This document shows, piece by piece, positions 17,171-33,588 of a stretch of 64,000 nt of DNA (positions within the stretch are counted from its first letter, which is position 1; the number at the start of each line of letters is the position of its first letter). The stretch covers positions 207,364 to 271,363 of the forward strand of contig NZ_QHCS01000005.1 in NCBI RefSeq assembly GCF_003545875.1. Direction: 5' to 3'. A model generated the notes under the pieces. It was not told the DNA's origin. It saw only the letters and a list, made by a program, of their open reading frames with translations, and did not search any database. The translations under genes were made by a program, and so were the position numbers. This DNA is from Leptospira stimsonii (GTDB lineage: Bacteria > Spirochaetota > Leptospiria > Leptospirales > Leptospiraceae).

Positions 17171-18034
17171 TTACGGAAGAGGGGAAAGCAGAAGAGATTC
17201 TTCTTGAAGAACTTTCGAAGCGAGTTTGGCCGCTTCCAGAGGAGCCGCGGGTTGTCCCGTTGTGCGAACCCGAGTGAATATCAACCACTGCGCGCCTTCT
17301 TTTTGGAAGAGGGCCCAGAACCAGGAGTTCGCTTCTTCTTGGTTATAGTAAAACGCGGAATCGGATTTGTATTCCTCGATTCCGTTCCAGTTACCAGGAA
17401 GATCGTGATTGCCGCTCGCGTTGGAGACGGAACCTGATTCTCTTTTCAAAATACCGAAGACTGTCTGTATCGTTTTTTTGCGAAAAGGCGGCTTCGATTC
17501 TTGTAAACGGATGAGATAATCCACAAATTCAACCGGGGATACGGAGTAAGAACCGTCCAACCAAAAGGAAGCCCTTGTCATCGGAACGGCGCTCGTAAAG
17601 TCGTTTCCTTTTTCAAGGAGCTGTCTGCCTTTTTCGGGGCCGATATCGTTCCAGAGTTTTGCAAAATACCAATGAACGGAATACTCAAGGGCAGATCTAA
17701 GATTCTGATCCTTTTGCCAACGGATATAAGGATGTCTCGTTTTATCCCAGAAAAAAAGGGATTGATCCTCTTTGAGATAGCCGCTTTCCAAAGCGTTCAA
17801 CGCAAGAATCGTGTGAAAAAGAGAAGCGGGTGGGGATTTATAAGAACATTCTTCTTTTTGAAAGTAGATTTTACTTCTTGCGCTTAGGTTTACTAAGATC
17901 GCACAAGCCGATTTCCCGTCCCAGTTCAGATTCTTTTCCGAAAAAGGCATAGGCGGAAGCGATAAAACGGAAGGTTCGCTTTTACAAGAGAAAAGTAAGA
18001 AGAAGATCCAAAAGAATGAGAATAGAGACTTCAC
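17171..18034 (-). CDS. class D beta-lactamase-like lipoprotein, catalytic motifs degenerate
   Basis: A 287-residue lipoprotein (lipobox LLFSC, Cys17) whose fold follows class D beta-lactamases and BlaR sensor domains: PPASLFHTILALNALESG aligns with the PASTFK region, and LRSALEYSVHWYFAKLWNDIG with the SxV helix. The serine is kept (Ser71), but the SxxK lysine is replaced by His74. The second motif reads S-V-H instead of S-x-V, and no KTG is found. In this family the lysine is the general base, so the protein is probably not a working beta-lactamase; a substrate-binding or wall-related role is possible. It lies 15 bp after the membrane protein gene 18050-18610 in the same direction. Confidence 0.75.
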   Translation of the reverse strand: MKSLFSFFWIFFLLFSCKSEPSVLSLPPMPFSEKNLNWDGKSACAILVNLSARSKIYFQKEECSYKSPPASLFHTILALNALESGYLKEDQSLFFWDKTRHPYIRWQKDQNLRSALEYSVHWYFAKLWNDIGPEKGRQLLEKGNDFTSAVPMTRASFWLDGSYSVSPVEFVDYLIRLQESKPPFRKKTIQTVFGILKRESGSVSNASGNHDLPGNWNGIEEYKSDSAFYYNQEEANSWFWALFQKEGAQWLIFTRVRTTGQPAAPLEAAKLASKVLQEESLLLSPLP

Positions 18035-18049
18035 TTAAAAAGGACTGAA

Positions 18050-18610
18050 TCAGTTGAGAACGGAAATGCCAATCAAAATTAAGGACACCGGGATATAAAA
18101 ATAAAAGAAGTAGATTTTTCCCACCTTCTTCCAAGGTTTCTCCATCTTCGGTCTTAAAAGTTCGATGAGTTCTTCTTGGTTTGCGTTGTAGAGTTGGGAC
18201 GCGTCGTTCATTCCATAGAGACGTCCGGCTAAACGGAGAAAGGCTTTTTCTCGATGAGTTTTCAGATATTCCTGACTCGCCAAGACCAGCTCGGTATCGT
18301 TCGAGAAAAGATTCCGAAAGACCTTTGGAATTTCGTAGAACTTTCCTATGAGAAGACTTGAAAAGCGGGTGAAAAGGCCTAAGTAGAATAGGGAAGCGTA
18401 TTGAACCGCTTCCATTTTTAATCCGAATACGATGATAAAGCAGACCAAATAGGCGCCATACCCTAGGATCAGCCCGGCCCGTTCGAAAAAACGATTCCAG
18501 AAAACCTCTTTGTCGAATTCTAAATCGATCGCTTCCGGAGAGTAATCGCTGGTTTTGTATTCGGTCATTGGTAAATTAGGAAAAAGGAATATTCCCTCTC
18601 TTCTATCCAT
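18050..18610 (-). CDS. conserved membrane protein of unknown function
   Basis: A 186-residue protein with two hydrophobic segments in the middle (about 43-64 and 67-85) and one at the C-terminus (about 165-184). Between them lies a charged helical region with FSNDTELVLASQEYLKTHREKAFLRLAG. No motif tied to a known enzyme is seen. An in-frame ATG at 18568 (MTEYKTSD) is a possible later start; neither has a clear ribosome site. It is probably co-transcribed with the beta-lactamase-like lipoprotein downstream. Confidence 0.6.
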   Translation of the reverse strand: MDRREGIFLFPNLPMTEYKTSDYSPEAIDLEFDKEVFWNRFFERAGLILGYGAYLVCFIIVFGLKMEAVQYASLFYLGLFTRFSSLLIGKFYEIPKVFRNLFSNDTELVLASQEYLKTHREKAFLRLAGRLYGMNDASQLYNANQEELIELLRPKMEKPWKKVGKIYFFYFYIPVSLILIGISVLN

Positions 18611-18888
18611 GCAAAATTCTACGCTCTAAATGACAAATCAATTCGAGTAGTTTTGGAAGGCAAAAAGGCTGAAAGAAGAACTCGCCTTCTTTCGAAGCGG
18701 TTCTTCTTTCGGTGTTTCAGAAATTTTTATTCCATCGCTATGGAGAAGGAAGAAACGGGAAAGGGAGACATAACGATCTCGAATTTTGTCCGATATTTTT
18801 AAAGGCAGAAACTCAACTTTCAATTTTCTTTTTCTTCAGGGGGAAACTGGCAAGGAGACCGAAAATCTTTTCATACGAGGCCTCCCGG

Positions 18889-20040
<1,152 letters not shown>

Positions 20041-20390
20041 AAGAAATTGTGGGAACTCCTATGGTTTCTCCGAAAGACCCGCGGTAAAAAAGAAGTAGGA
20101 ACTCTTACAAGGTTTGGCCGCATCCGCTGCGCGGTCGGGCCGCTCCGGGCTCGCGAAGTCTCGCTCGGTCTAAAACGCGCAGAATATTTTTTTAGAAGTC
20201 CGACTTTTTTCCCAAGAGCGCGGTTTTAGACTGAAACCCTCCGCGTCCCTTGCGGTGTGGGAACTCCTTCGTTTTCTGGAGAGAAGATCTTTGTCCTTTG
20301 TAGTGTGGGAACTCCTTCGTTTTCAAAGAAAAAGTCTTTGAACTCGACAAAGGCCCTTCTACGGATCGCATTTTGGGTCCGGGCCCTGAA
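20041..20390. repeat. intergenic repeat region with four TGTGGGAACTC-type palindromes
   Basis: Part of a 531-bp gene-free gap before flgG. Copies of the dispersed palindrome begin at 20048, 20095, 20256 and 20305. The last two are the heads of an imperfect 49-bp direct repeat sharing GTGTGGGAACTCCTTCG. A GC-rich stretch (20105-20175) with CGCTCCGGGCTCGC separates the pairs. No credible coding sequence was found in either direction. Confidence 0.75.
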
Positions 20391-20473
20391 TTTATGAGAA
20401 AGTCGCCCGGAGAGGGGGTAGCGTAAGACGCTTTGCGTCTGCAGCGAGGGGGAGACTTCCCCCTTTCCATAAA
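20391..20473. repeat. long imperfect hairpin upstream of flgG
   Basis: TTTATGAGAAAG (20391-20402) pairs, with one unpaired base, with CTTTCCATAAA (20463-20473). Nested inside is a perfect GACGC/GCGTC stem with a three-base loop (20427-20439), flanked by two GAGGGGG/GAGGGGG-like direct repeats. It ends about 100 bp before flgG and could be a mobile repeat or a leader structure. Confidence 0.5.
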
Positions 20474-20552
20474 CTCTCATTTTTTACGAATTCTGTCTCT
20501 AAATCCGAGCTTTCCCCTTCACCAATTTCGAAATTCTACCGAACTTAAATTC

Positions 20553-22277
<1,725 letters not shown>

Positions 22278-22281
<4 letters not shown>

Positions 22282-23000
22282 AACAAGATTCTTTCAAAAA
22301 GAATATCTCCGCTCATTTTACAGGATTTCTCAGAGTGGAAATAGGTTTCGTTCTTCTACTTTTCGCATTTTTTGTCGAAGACGGTTTTCGTTTGCGCGCT
22401 CAGGATTCTTCTCTTTGGACCGATAAGAACCCGTATTCCGTTCGTCAAAATATCAAAGTCGGCTCTCCTCTTTATATTAGAATCACAAACGGTCTTCAAG
22501 CTGAGTTTGAACTTGAGTCGAATGCGGACGAAACTCTGACGCTCAAAGCGATGCCGGATAAAAAAATCATTCCTGATATGCCTTCGTATAACAACGATCG
22601 TACGATTACCCGTAAGAATAAGGGAAAGATCAAATCTGTCGGTAAGATCAAGGGAAATCTGACGGCTCTCGTGACTGCGGTCGATCCGAATACGGGTCTT
22701 CTTACGATTCAAGGGCAAAAGGTGAGCGTGATCAACGGAGAAGAAAACAGTCTGATTCTCGCGGGAACGGTTGCGCCCGAGTTCGTAGAAAAGGATTCTT
22801 CTCTGAATTCGGATAAGATCGCAAATCTTCAGGTCTCTTATAACGGGAGGATCAATCCGAAACAAGTGAACCCTCCGATCGCTCTTAAGACCGTGACAAA
22901 TCCGGACGGATCCGTCACGATCAAGGCGGAACTTTCCGAAGAGGAAAAACAAAGGCTCATTCTGAATCAACTCAACCGTCTTCTCGGAGAATCACAGTGA
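22278..23000 (+). CDS. flgH: flagellar L-ring protein FlgH
   Basis: A 240-residue exported protein. The N-terminal hydrophobic segment (about residues 21-42) has no obvious lipobox cysteine, unlike many FlgH proteins. The family core is present: a stretch like GNLTALVTAVDPNTGLLTIQGQKVSVINGEE, then LAGTVAPEFV and a conserved SDKIANLQVSYNGR. It is coupled to flgA and flgI by four-base overlaps. As the flagella of spirochaetes stay in the periplasm, the L-ring is not needed to cross the outer membrane, so its role here may differ from that in E. coli. Confidence 0.9.
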
Positions 23001-24079
23001 GATTAAAATATTACGCTTTTATTTTATTCTTTTTTCATTCTATCATGGGTTTGTTCGCGACCGAACTTCGTTTGAAAGACATCGCAAAGATAGAAGGCGT
23101 TCGCGAAAATCAGATCACCGGATACGGAATCGTGGTGGGTCTTCCTGGAACGGGAGATAGCAAAACTCCGATGACTTCGGAAAGTATGAAAAATTACCTG
23201 AAGAATCTAGGAGTAGAGGCCAACCTAAAACCCGATCAAACGAGAAACATCGCCTCGGTTCTAATCACTGCGACGATTCCAACGTATGCACGAAAAGGAG
23301 ATAAGTTGAACGTAGTGGTTTCATCGATCGGGGACGCTAAGTCACTGGAAGGCGGGGTGCTTCTTCAATCTCCTTTGAAAACCGCCGGCGATAAAACTTT
23401 TGCGGTCGCATCCGGTGTGATTTCGTTCGGCGGACGACAGGAACAAGAACGCGGTAGTAGCGGCCGTGGAAATAAAAAAACCGTCGGTCTCATTCATGGG
23501 GGTGCGATCGTCGAACAAGAGTTAGATCAGAATTTTTACGCCTCAGAAAGAATTCAAATTCAACTGGACAATCAGGATTTTACGACTCTAAACGCGGTGA
23601 TTACCCAGATTCGTTCCATTCTTCCTGGGAAACACGGTATCGGTCCGGAATCCGTAGTTCCAGTTTCTCCCTCCGAAATCAATATCGTCCTCGGTAAAAC
23701 GTTCGAAAACAAATCTGACCTTTTCTTAACTTTGTTAAGCGACATCGAAAACCTTACTGTCGAAACCCAGGTCAAGCCGAGAGTCGTTATCAACGAAAGA
23801 ACGGGCGTGATCGTGATGGGCGGTAACATTACCATTGAAGAAGTGGCGGTTTCGCGGTCCGGCTTGAATCTTTCGGTAACCGATAAGAATCGAAAACGGA
23901 ATTGGTTAGGAAAAGAACAGGAACCCGTTAAAAGTTCCTTTCTTATTGAGGAATCCACAAGTGTCGGAGACGTCGTGGAAGCCTTGAATAAGGTGGGCGC
24001 GTCCACAAGAGATATCATCGCAATCTTAGAAGCTCTGAAAAAATCGGGCGCCTTACACGCCGAGCTGGAGATACAATGA
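22997..24079 (+). CDS. flgI: flagellar P-ring protein FlgI
   Basis: A 360-residue protein with a signal peptide ending near LFA. Motifs include LKDIAKIEGVRENQITGYGIVVGLPGTGD, ATIPTYARKGDKLNVVVSSIGDAKSLEGG (each only partly quoted from the family core) and a C-terminal VVEALNKVGASTRDIIAILEALKKSGALHAEL region, all typical of FlgI. The GTG start overlaps the flgH stop (GTGA), and its own stop overlaps the start of the rod-binding protein. It forms the peptidoglycan-level ring around the rod. Confidence 0.95.
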   Translation: MRLKYYAFILFFFHSIMGLFATELRLKDIAKIEGVRENQITGYGIVVGLPGTGDSKTPMTSESMKNYLKNLGVEANLKPDQTRNIASVLITATIPTYARKGDKLNVVVSSIGDAKSLEGGVLLQSPLKTAGDKTFAVASGVISFGGRQEQERGSSGRGNKKTVGLIHGGAIVEQELDQNFYASERIQIQLDNQDFTTLNAVITQIRSILPGKHGIGPESVVPVSPSEINIVLGKTFENKSDLFLTLLSDIENLTVETQVKPRVVINERTGVIVMGGNITIEEVAVSRSGLNLSVTDKNRKRNWLGKEQEPVKSSFLIEESTSVGDVVEALNKVGASTRDIIAILEALKKSGALHAELEIQ

Positions 24080-24564
24080 AAATCGATTCTATCAACGATT
24101 ATACGAACAAGTTGAATCTTCTGGAGAAATCCGAGGTTCGAAGTTTGATCAACGCAGAAAACGCGAGCAAAGGTAAACCGAACGTTTCTTTTCCCGATCA
24201 GTTACGCGAAGAATTTAACGAAAAACTCTCGGGTAAGATCAGTTCCTCGGAGATTCGTCTTCCACACAATATCAAAGAGGAGATTCAAGCGGATCCTTAT
24301 CGTAAAAAACTCTACTCGGCCTCCGTCGAATTCGAATCCATCTTCGTTAAGATGATGTTGACCGAAATGAAAAAGACCGTCGAAAAATCCGGTCTGATCG
24401 ACGGAGGACATGCGGAGGAGATTTTTGAGGATATGCTCTACGATGAATACGCGAAAAACCTTTCTTCCAATTCTTCTTTAGGTCTTGCAGAGCAGATCTA
24501 CCAGTCTCTTTCATCCAATCTTCCTCCCGTGAACGGCGTAAAGAAGCTGGATCAGAAAGTCTAA
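24076..24564 (+). CDS. flgJ: FlgJ-type rod-binding protein (N-terminal domain only)
   Basis: A 162-residue protein. Residues about 75-150 match the rod-binding domain of FlgJ: LYSASVEFESIFVKMMLTEMKKT, GGHAEEIFEDMLYDEYAKNLS and LGLAEQIYQSL. The peptidoglycan hydrolase domain found in enterobacterial FlgJ is absent, as in many other phyla. It is the last gene of the flgG-A-H-I-J operon, with an ATGA overlap to flgI, and probably caps or guides rod assembly in the periplasm. Confidence 0.88.
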   Translation: MKIDSINDYTNKLNLLEKSEVRSLINAENASKGKPNVSFPDQLREEFNEKLSGKISSSEIRLPHNIKEEIQADPYRKKLYSASVEFESIFVKMMLTEMKKTVEKSGLIDGGHAEEIFEDMLYDEYAKNLSSNSSLGLAEQIYQSLSSNLPPVNGVKKLDQKV

Positions 24565-24570
24565 TCGACG

Positions 24571-26820
<2,250 letters not shown>

Positions 26821-26823
26821 CGT

Positions 26824-27717
26824 TCATTCTACCTTGAAGCTATAGAGTACCATCGAAGAAGTCAATGGTCTGCCTTTCTTTTTGAATTTGCTTTTCCAGT
26901 GATAGATTCCGATTCGAATACATTTCCAATAGTCGATCCAAGAACGAAAACTACCTCTGGATTTGAGTAACTTAGCCCAGAGAGAAAAGTCGACTCCGGG
27001 ATACGTGATATGATTCTTAAAACCCGATTGATCAAGAATTTTTTTGAGATTCGATTCGGAATAATAGTAAAAATGCCCCGGAAGATAGTAGTGATAACTC
27101 GGTCCTGCTTTGATCGCTTGCCATCCTTCGAAGTTCGCGGTTTGCAATAACAAAAGACCTCCCGGTTTTAAAATTCGATTTAGTTTTTCGAATACTCGGG
27201 AAGGTTCGGAAAGATGTTCGATCACTTCCACGAGGGTCACTACGTCGAAGAAGTTTTCGGGAAGATCCGCGTCTAAGAATTCTCCGGTAAAAACCTTCAA
27301 CCCTCTCGCTTCCGCGATTTTTGCGGAGAAGGGCGATATCTCGACCCCGGTCACGTCGAAGCCGGCTTCCTTTGCGCAGTTTAAAAAACCGCCGAAGGAG
27401 CAACCGATATCCAGGAAATTTCCAGTATATTTGAATTTTTGAATATTCTTGATTCTTGCGTTCCAGACGTATCGATCAAATTTTTCAGTCTTTCTTTCGT
27501 CCCTGTAGGAGAAATCGGCTTTTCCGGTGTAATATTCTTCCGTGTATAATTCGGCAGGTTGGCGTCTGGGGTATTGAGTTTGTAAACCGCAGGAGGTGCA
27601 AATGAATATCGGTATATTATAATGATTGAATGTAGATTGGTAAAGGAATTTCCATCGATTCGTTTTACAACATGGACAGGTTTCGTTTAGAGTTTGGCCA
27701 GGAAAATCCAATGACAA
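26824..27717 (-). CDS. class I SAM methyltransferase with N-terminal zinc-ribbon
   Basis: A 297-residue protein. Residues about 14-47 carry CPCC and CTSC pairs that could bind zinc. A class I methyltransferase core follows: FLDIGCSFGGFLN (SAM motif I), VTGVEIS, then DVVTLVEVIEHLSEPSRVFEKLNRILKPGGLLLLQT. This arrangement is common among methyltransferases that act on sugars or polysaccharide precursors. Its start overlaps the end of the preceding methyltransferase gene by 31 bp, so the two are probably co-translated. The substrate is unknown. Confidence 0.85.
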   Translation of the reverse strand: MSLDFPGQTLNETCPCCKTNRWKFLYQSTFNHYNIPIFICTSCGLQTQYPRRQPAELYTEEYYTGKADFSYRDERKTEKFDRYVWNARIKNIQKFKYTGNFLDIGCSFGGFLNCAKEAGFDVTGVEISPFSAKIAEARGLKVFTGEFLDADLPENFFDVVTLVEVIEHLSEPSRVFEKLNRILKPGGLLLLQTANFEGWQAIKAGPSYHYYLPGHFYYYSESNLKKILDQSGFKNHITYPGVDFSLWAKLLKSRGSFRSWIDYWKCIRIGIYHWKSKFKKKGRPLTSSMVLYSFKVE

Positions 27718-28334
27718 ATCCTTTCTTCCAGTTTTCCGAGAGGAGTTCTTTCCGTATATCCGAAGTCGATCTGAGAAAAACCGCTGAGGTCTTGTTTCAA
27801 TTCTTCCAATGTATAAAATCGAGAATAGGCTCCTTTTAGATCCGCGGTTTGGATCTTCGTCCCTTTTGCCTGAAGATGAGTGTCTCCAACCGCACGAACT
27901 GAACCTGCAAGAAATCCGCCCGGTTTTAGTATTCTTTTTTTCTCATCTAAGATTTGTTTGGCGAGTTCCGCCGTGTTGTAATGAAGAACTCCCCAACTTA
28001 CGATAACGTCAAAGAAGGAATTTTCAAACGAATAGGGTGGGTTACCGGTTACGGAGGCCTTCACGAACGGATATTCTTTCGTAATCGTTTGGATCGCATT
28101 CTCCGTATAATCCGTTGCGAAGACTTGGTAACCGAATTCGTTTAACAAATTGGAATGTCTCCCTGAGCCCGCTCCGAAATCCAAAGCATTCTTTTTTGCT
28201 GTGGATTCTTTCGAGTTTGTTTCGATTTTGGAAAGCATTCTTACCAGATTCTCGTCCGGATAACCGAGCCTGGATTTACTTCGAGTGTAGTGGTTATTCC
28301 AAGCCGACTGTGAAGTTGGTTCAGACGGATTCAA
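27687..28334 (-). CDS. class I SAM methyltransferase
   Basis: About 215 residues. The core motifs are ALDFGAGSGRHSNLL (SAM motif I), VFATDYTENAI, FDVIVSWGVLHY and KKRILKPGGFLAGSVR. An ATG further upstream (28418) would place 98 bp inside the ATP-grasp gene. I prefer TTG at 28334, with GGAAGG five bases before it and a 14-bp overlap with the ATP-grasp stop. The gene is in a row of three minus-strand genes (ATP-grasp, this, zinc-ribbon methyltransferase), which suggests one biosynthetic route, perhaps for a modified amino acid or sugar. The substrate cannot be read from the sequence. Confidence 0.8.
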   Translation of the reverse strand: MNPSEPTSQSAWNNHYTRSKSRLGYPDENLVRMLSKIETNSKESTAKKNALDFGAGSGRHSNLLNEFGYQVFATDYTENAIQTITKEYPFVKASVTGNPPYSFENSFFDVIVSWGVLHYNTAELAKQILDEKKRILKPGGFLAGSVRAVGDTHLQAKGTKIQTADLKGAYSRFYTLEELKQDLSGFSQIDFGYTERTPLGKLEERICHWIFLAKL

Positions 28335-29577
28335 ACTTGCCTTCCAACCTTTCTTGCACGGAAGACTTCCATTCTTCCAGGCTTTGATCGTTTTGATCGG
28401 GTCCCAACAAGGCCACACTTCGTGTACGGACCGAATTTCCCTCGTTCGTTTTTAAGATTTCACCGGGTTCTTTCCATTTCAGATCGAAGATCAGTTTTTC
28501 TTTCCCTTTCGGTTGGAAGGAAGAGTGTTCCACAAGCTTGGATTTTCCCTCCGGAGGTGCGCTGAAAAAAACGCCTGCATATTTTTTTGAGATTTGCGAA
28601 TACTCCTCGAACGGTTTGATTTTTTCGCCGACTAAGAGGCGGACCAGATTGTCGAAGTATTGAGATCCGAAATAATTTGGTATGAGATAGTCCGCTAAGA
28701 ATTCTCCTCCGACTTCGGGGACCGCTTCGATCAGAAAAATTTCTCCGAGGGGATTGATCCGAAATTCCGCAACAAAAGGACAATTGTTCATCTTTGTCGC
28801 AGTTACGAGAGCCCTACAGTTGAGAAGAATTTCTCCCACGAGTTCGGGATGAGAGAAGGGAAGCGTATGAGCAATTTCTAAATAAGGAGCAAAGGTCGTG
28901 ACGTCTTTGTGCGAAATGGAAGCAGGAAAAAATTCTCCATTTTGTACGAGCCCGCAGACGGTGATTTCAAATCCCGGGATGTATTCCTCCGCGATCCAAT
29001 CTTCCTTTTCCGAAACGTGGATGCCCGTTTTTTTTCTTGCCGTCGTTTTGGGACGAGGAAGTTTTTTCTTGGACTTGAGATGTTGTTCCCATTCTTCCGA
29101 ATCAAAAAAGGTGTGAATTCCTTCCTTACTATTTCCGCGAGAGGGTTTTAATACGAAAGGAAATCGAGTTTTGTTTATACCGGAATGGAGATCCAAACTT
29201 TCCGGCACCAGGATTCCCACCCTTTGTGCGGCTTCTTTGAGAAGATTCTTATCCGAACATATTTCTACTGCTGAAAGAGGAGCATAACGTAGCTTCATCT
29301 TATCAGCGATATACGAAGTCGTGTAGGTCGCCTTTCCATAGGAACGGGTTCCGACTCCTATGATCTTTCCCTGAAGAGGAAGTTCGGAAGCAGTCTTAAG
29401 AATTTTACGATATTCTGTTACGGATTCTAAGATACGAAGTGAAGCGAGGCCGAGACCGGGAGCTCGATCGTTTTGATCCACGGCGATTACCGTGTATCCC
29501 AAGTTGAGAGCGGAAGTGATGAGGGGAACTTGGTTGATACCGGCTCCTACGGAAAGAAAATACCCCTTCTGTTTCAT
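28321..29577 (-). CDS. ATP-grasp enzyme (carbamoyl-phosphate synthase-like fold)
   Basis: A 418-residue protein. An N-terminal Rossmann-like preATP-grasp part has FLSVGAGINQVPLI and VIAVDQNDRAPGL. The ATP-grasp core has PFVLKPSRGNSKEGI (lysine and glycine loop), then EEYIPGFEITVCG and AEFRINPLGEIFLIEAVPEVGGE, carrying the metal-binding acidic residues. Such enzymes join a carboxylate to an amine or thiol through an acyl phosphate. It is the first gene of an operon with two methyltransferases, so it may take part in making a small peptide-like or sugar-nucleotide product. No specific substrate is evident. Confidence 0.85.
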   Translation of the reverse strand: MKQKGYFLSVGAGINQVPLITSALNLGYTVIAVDQNDRAPGLGLASLRILESVTEYRKILKTASELPLQGKIIGVGTRSYGKATYTTSYIADKMKLRYAPLSAVEICSDKNLLKEAAQRVGILVPESLDLHSGINKTRFPFVLKPSRGNSKEGIHTFFDSEEWEQHLKSKKKLPRPKTTARKKTGIHVSEKEDWIAEEYIPGFEITVCGLVQNGEFFPASISHKDVTTFAPYLEIAHTLPFSHPELVGEILLNCRALVTATKMNNCPFVAEFRINPLGEIFLIEAVPEVGGEFLADYLIPNYFGSQYFDNLVRLLVGEKIKPFEEYSQISKKYAGVFFSAPPEGKSKLVEHSSFQPKGKEKLIFDLKWKEPGEILKTNEGNSVRTRSVALLGPDQNDQSLEEWKSSVQERLEGKFESV

Positions 29578-30127
29578 TTCCCTTCGTATTTCTTTGTATC
29601 CCCTAAGAAAGTCAAAGGATTTTTAAGAGCCAAGGCTGAGATTGGGGATTCGATCCGGAGCTTTTTTGGGATCGGGAGAAACGTGCTCCTTTTCTTCTCG
29701 GAATTTTCTTTCTGAAGAACGCGGTCTTCTTTCCGGGTAGAGGCTCAGGGTCGAGAGAAGAGCGTAAATTTCCGATTGATTTGGAATTCTTTCCGCTTCG
29801 ATTATCAATTCCGGGAGCCGATCATTCGACTCTAACCCGAAACGACTTGGGGGAGGATGGTGTTCGATCGTTTGAATGCTTCCGCTGTTGCAGATTCGAA
29901 ATGGCGATCAGGCATTTGGATCTTAAGAACTCCGTTCTCTCGTGCGGGAACAAATATTTTTGGAACGGTCTTCACTGCGTTCAACGTCTTCTCTTTTTTC
30001 GATTCTTCGATCGAAATGAGTAAAAAATTATTTCTCCGGATTTACGCGAGCTGGGATCAGCTTTCTCCTTTTATATTCTCGAGCATAGGGAATCGTCTAC
30101 TCGAGAATGGATGCTTCCGTTTTTTGA
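29578..30127. other. 550-bp gap, possible decayed gene
   Basis: No intact gene of credible length was found. On the minus strand, a short stretch upstream of about 29900 reads TVPKIFVPARENGVLKIQM with protein-like composition, but it is broken by several stops. This could be the remains of a gene. A perfect 9-bp inverted repeat (ATTCTCGAG/CTCGAGAAT, 30075-30083 and 30100-30108) lies near its right end, just after the stop of the DUF1579 gene, and may help end that transcript. Confidence 0.4.
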
Positions 30128-30625
30128 TCATCTGACTCTTTCGTAGAGAATTCGAACTCCTCCGGCTTTTTCGCCTTCCGGTGTTAGGTTCTGAGAAAAG
30201 ATGATCAGTTTATTTTCTCCGTCCTTTTCAAGATGGGTCTTCCATCCCCACTGCCTTTCCGGAGTTTCTCCTCCGTAATGGCCTTTGAAAGAAAAATCCG
30301 TGGCACCGGATTCTCCTTGAGAAAAAAGGATTCCGCTTCCCATTCCAAAACTTTCGATCCAAGCGGACTCGTATCGTTTGCGGTCGATATGGTAGCCGTA
30401 GATCGCAATTCCCTCCAGAGGTTCTCCCGCGTAACTTCCCTTGTATTCATGGAAGAGAAACCTTCCGCCTAATACGAGTTTTATGTTTCCTGCGATTGGG
30501 GATTCGTCCGCGATCTTTCCTTCTTCGAAAATCATATGCGCTACACCTTTCCAATCACCTACGAAGGATTCGAATTCTTTGTGAATTCCTTCCCGTTTTG
30601 AAATTTCAAACTTTTCTTTGCCCAT
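30128..30625 (-). CDS. DUF1579-family protein
   Basis: A 165-residue soluble protein matching DUF1579: FESFVGDWKGVAHMIFEEG near the N-terminus, then LGGRFLFHEYKGSYAGEPLEGIAIYGYHIDRKRYESAWIESFG (only its start needs noting: GRFLFHEYKG), and GWKTHLEKDGENKLI. These lipocalin-like proteins have a DW-x-G opening motif and no established activity. The ATG at 30625 is followed by a conserved GDWKG. The gene stands alone, with a repeat-containing gap upstream (30626-30805). Confidence 0.82.
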   Translation of the reverse strand: MGKEKFEISKREGIHKEFESFVGDWKGVAHMIFEEGKIADESPIAGNIKLVLGGRFLFHEYKGSYAGEPLEGIAIYGYHIDRKRYESAWIESFGMGSGILFSQGESGATDFSFKGHYGGETPERQWGWKTHLEKDGENKLIIFSQNLTPEGEKAGGVRILYERVR

Positions 30626-30695
30626 GGCGGAACAGTAGGTAAGAATGCAAGAGGGAAATCAAGAAGATTTAGGTCAAAAAAACGGGGTCGTTTTT

Positions 30696-30802
30696 CGTAA
30701 GAGTTCCTACTTTTCAAGTTTCTCTCGAAAGAATTTGATTTCGTAAGAGTTCCTACTTTTCAAGTTTCTCTCGAAAGAATTTGATTTCGTAAGAGTTCCC
30801 AC
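30696..30802. repeat. 46-bp tandem repeat, two full copies plus partial third
   Basis: Copies begin at 30696, 30742 and 30788 (spacing exactly 46). Each starts with CGTAAGAGTTCCTAC, the reverse form of the dispersed palindrome GTAGGAACTCTTAC; the third copy has CCCAC. The array sits between the DUF1579 gene and the end of the SIMPL-domain gene. Only the palindrome is shared with the array at the right end of the window. Confidence 0.9.
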
Positions 30803-31480
<678 letters not shown>

Positions 31481-31525
31481 GTTTCGGATTCTTTTTTTGC
31501 ACTCTCACTTTGAAAACAAAAAAAA

Positions 31526-31550
31526 GGCGGAAGAGAAAATCTCGACCGCC
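31526..31550 (-). terminator. intrinsic terminator of groS-groL
   Basis: GGCGG (31526-31530) pairs with CCGCC (31546-31550), with a further CGAGA/TCTC pairing inside. Read leftward it is followed by a run of eight T residues. It lies 34 bp after the groL stop. Confidence 0.85.
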
Positions 31551-31583
31551 TTTTTCGCGAACAAAAAGAAAGGAAAGAATGAA

Positions 31584-33221
<1,638 letters not shown>

Positions 33222-33235
33222 GATTCACTCCTAAA

Positions 33236-33542
<307 letters not shown>

Positions 33543-33549
33543 AATATGA

Positions 33550-33576
33550 TTAGCACTATACTAGGAAGAGTGCTGA
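33550..33576 (-). promoter_or_regulatory. CIRCE element (proximal)
   Basis: TTAGCACTA-N9-GAGTGCTGA, matching the HrcA operator consensus TTAGCACTC-N9-GAGTGCTAA at 16 of 18 positions. It lies 24-50 bp upstream of groS, inside the predicted leader. Confidence 0.93.
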
Positions 33577-33588
33577 CTTAGATTTCCA

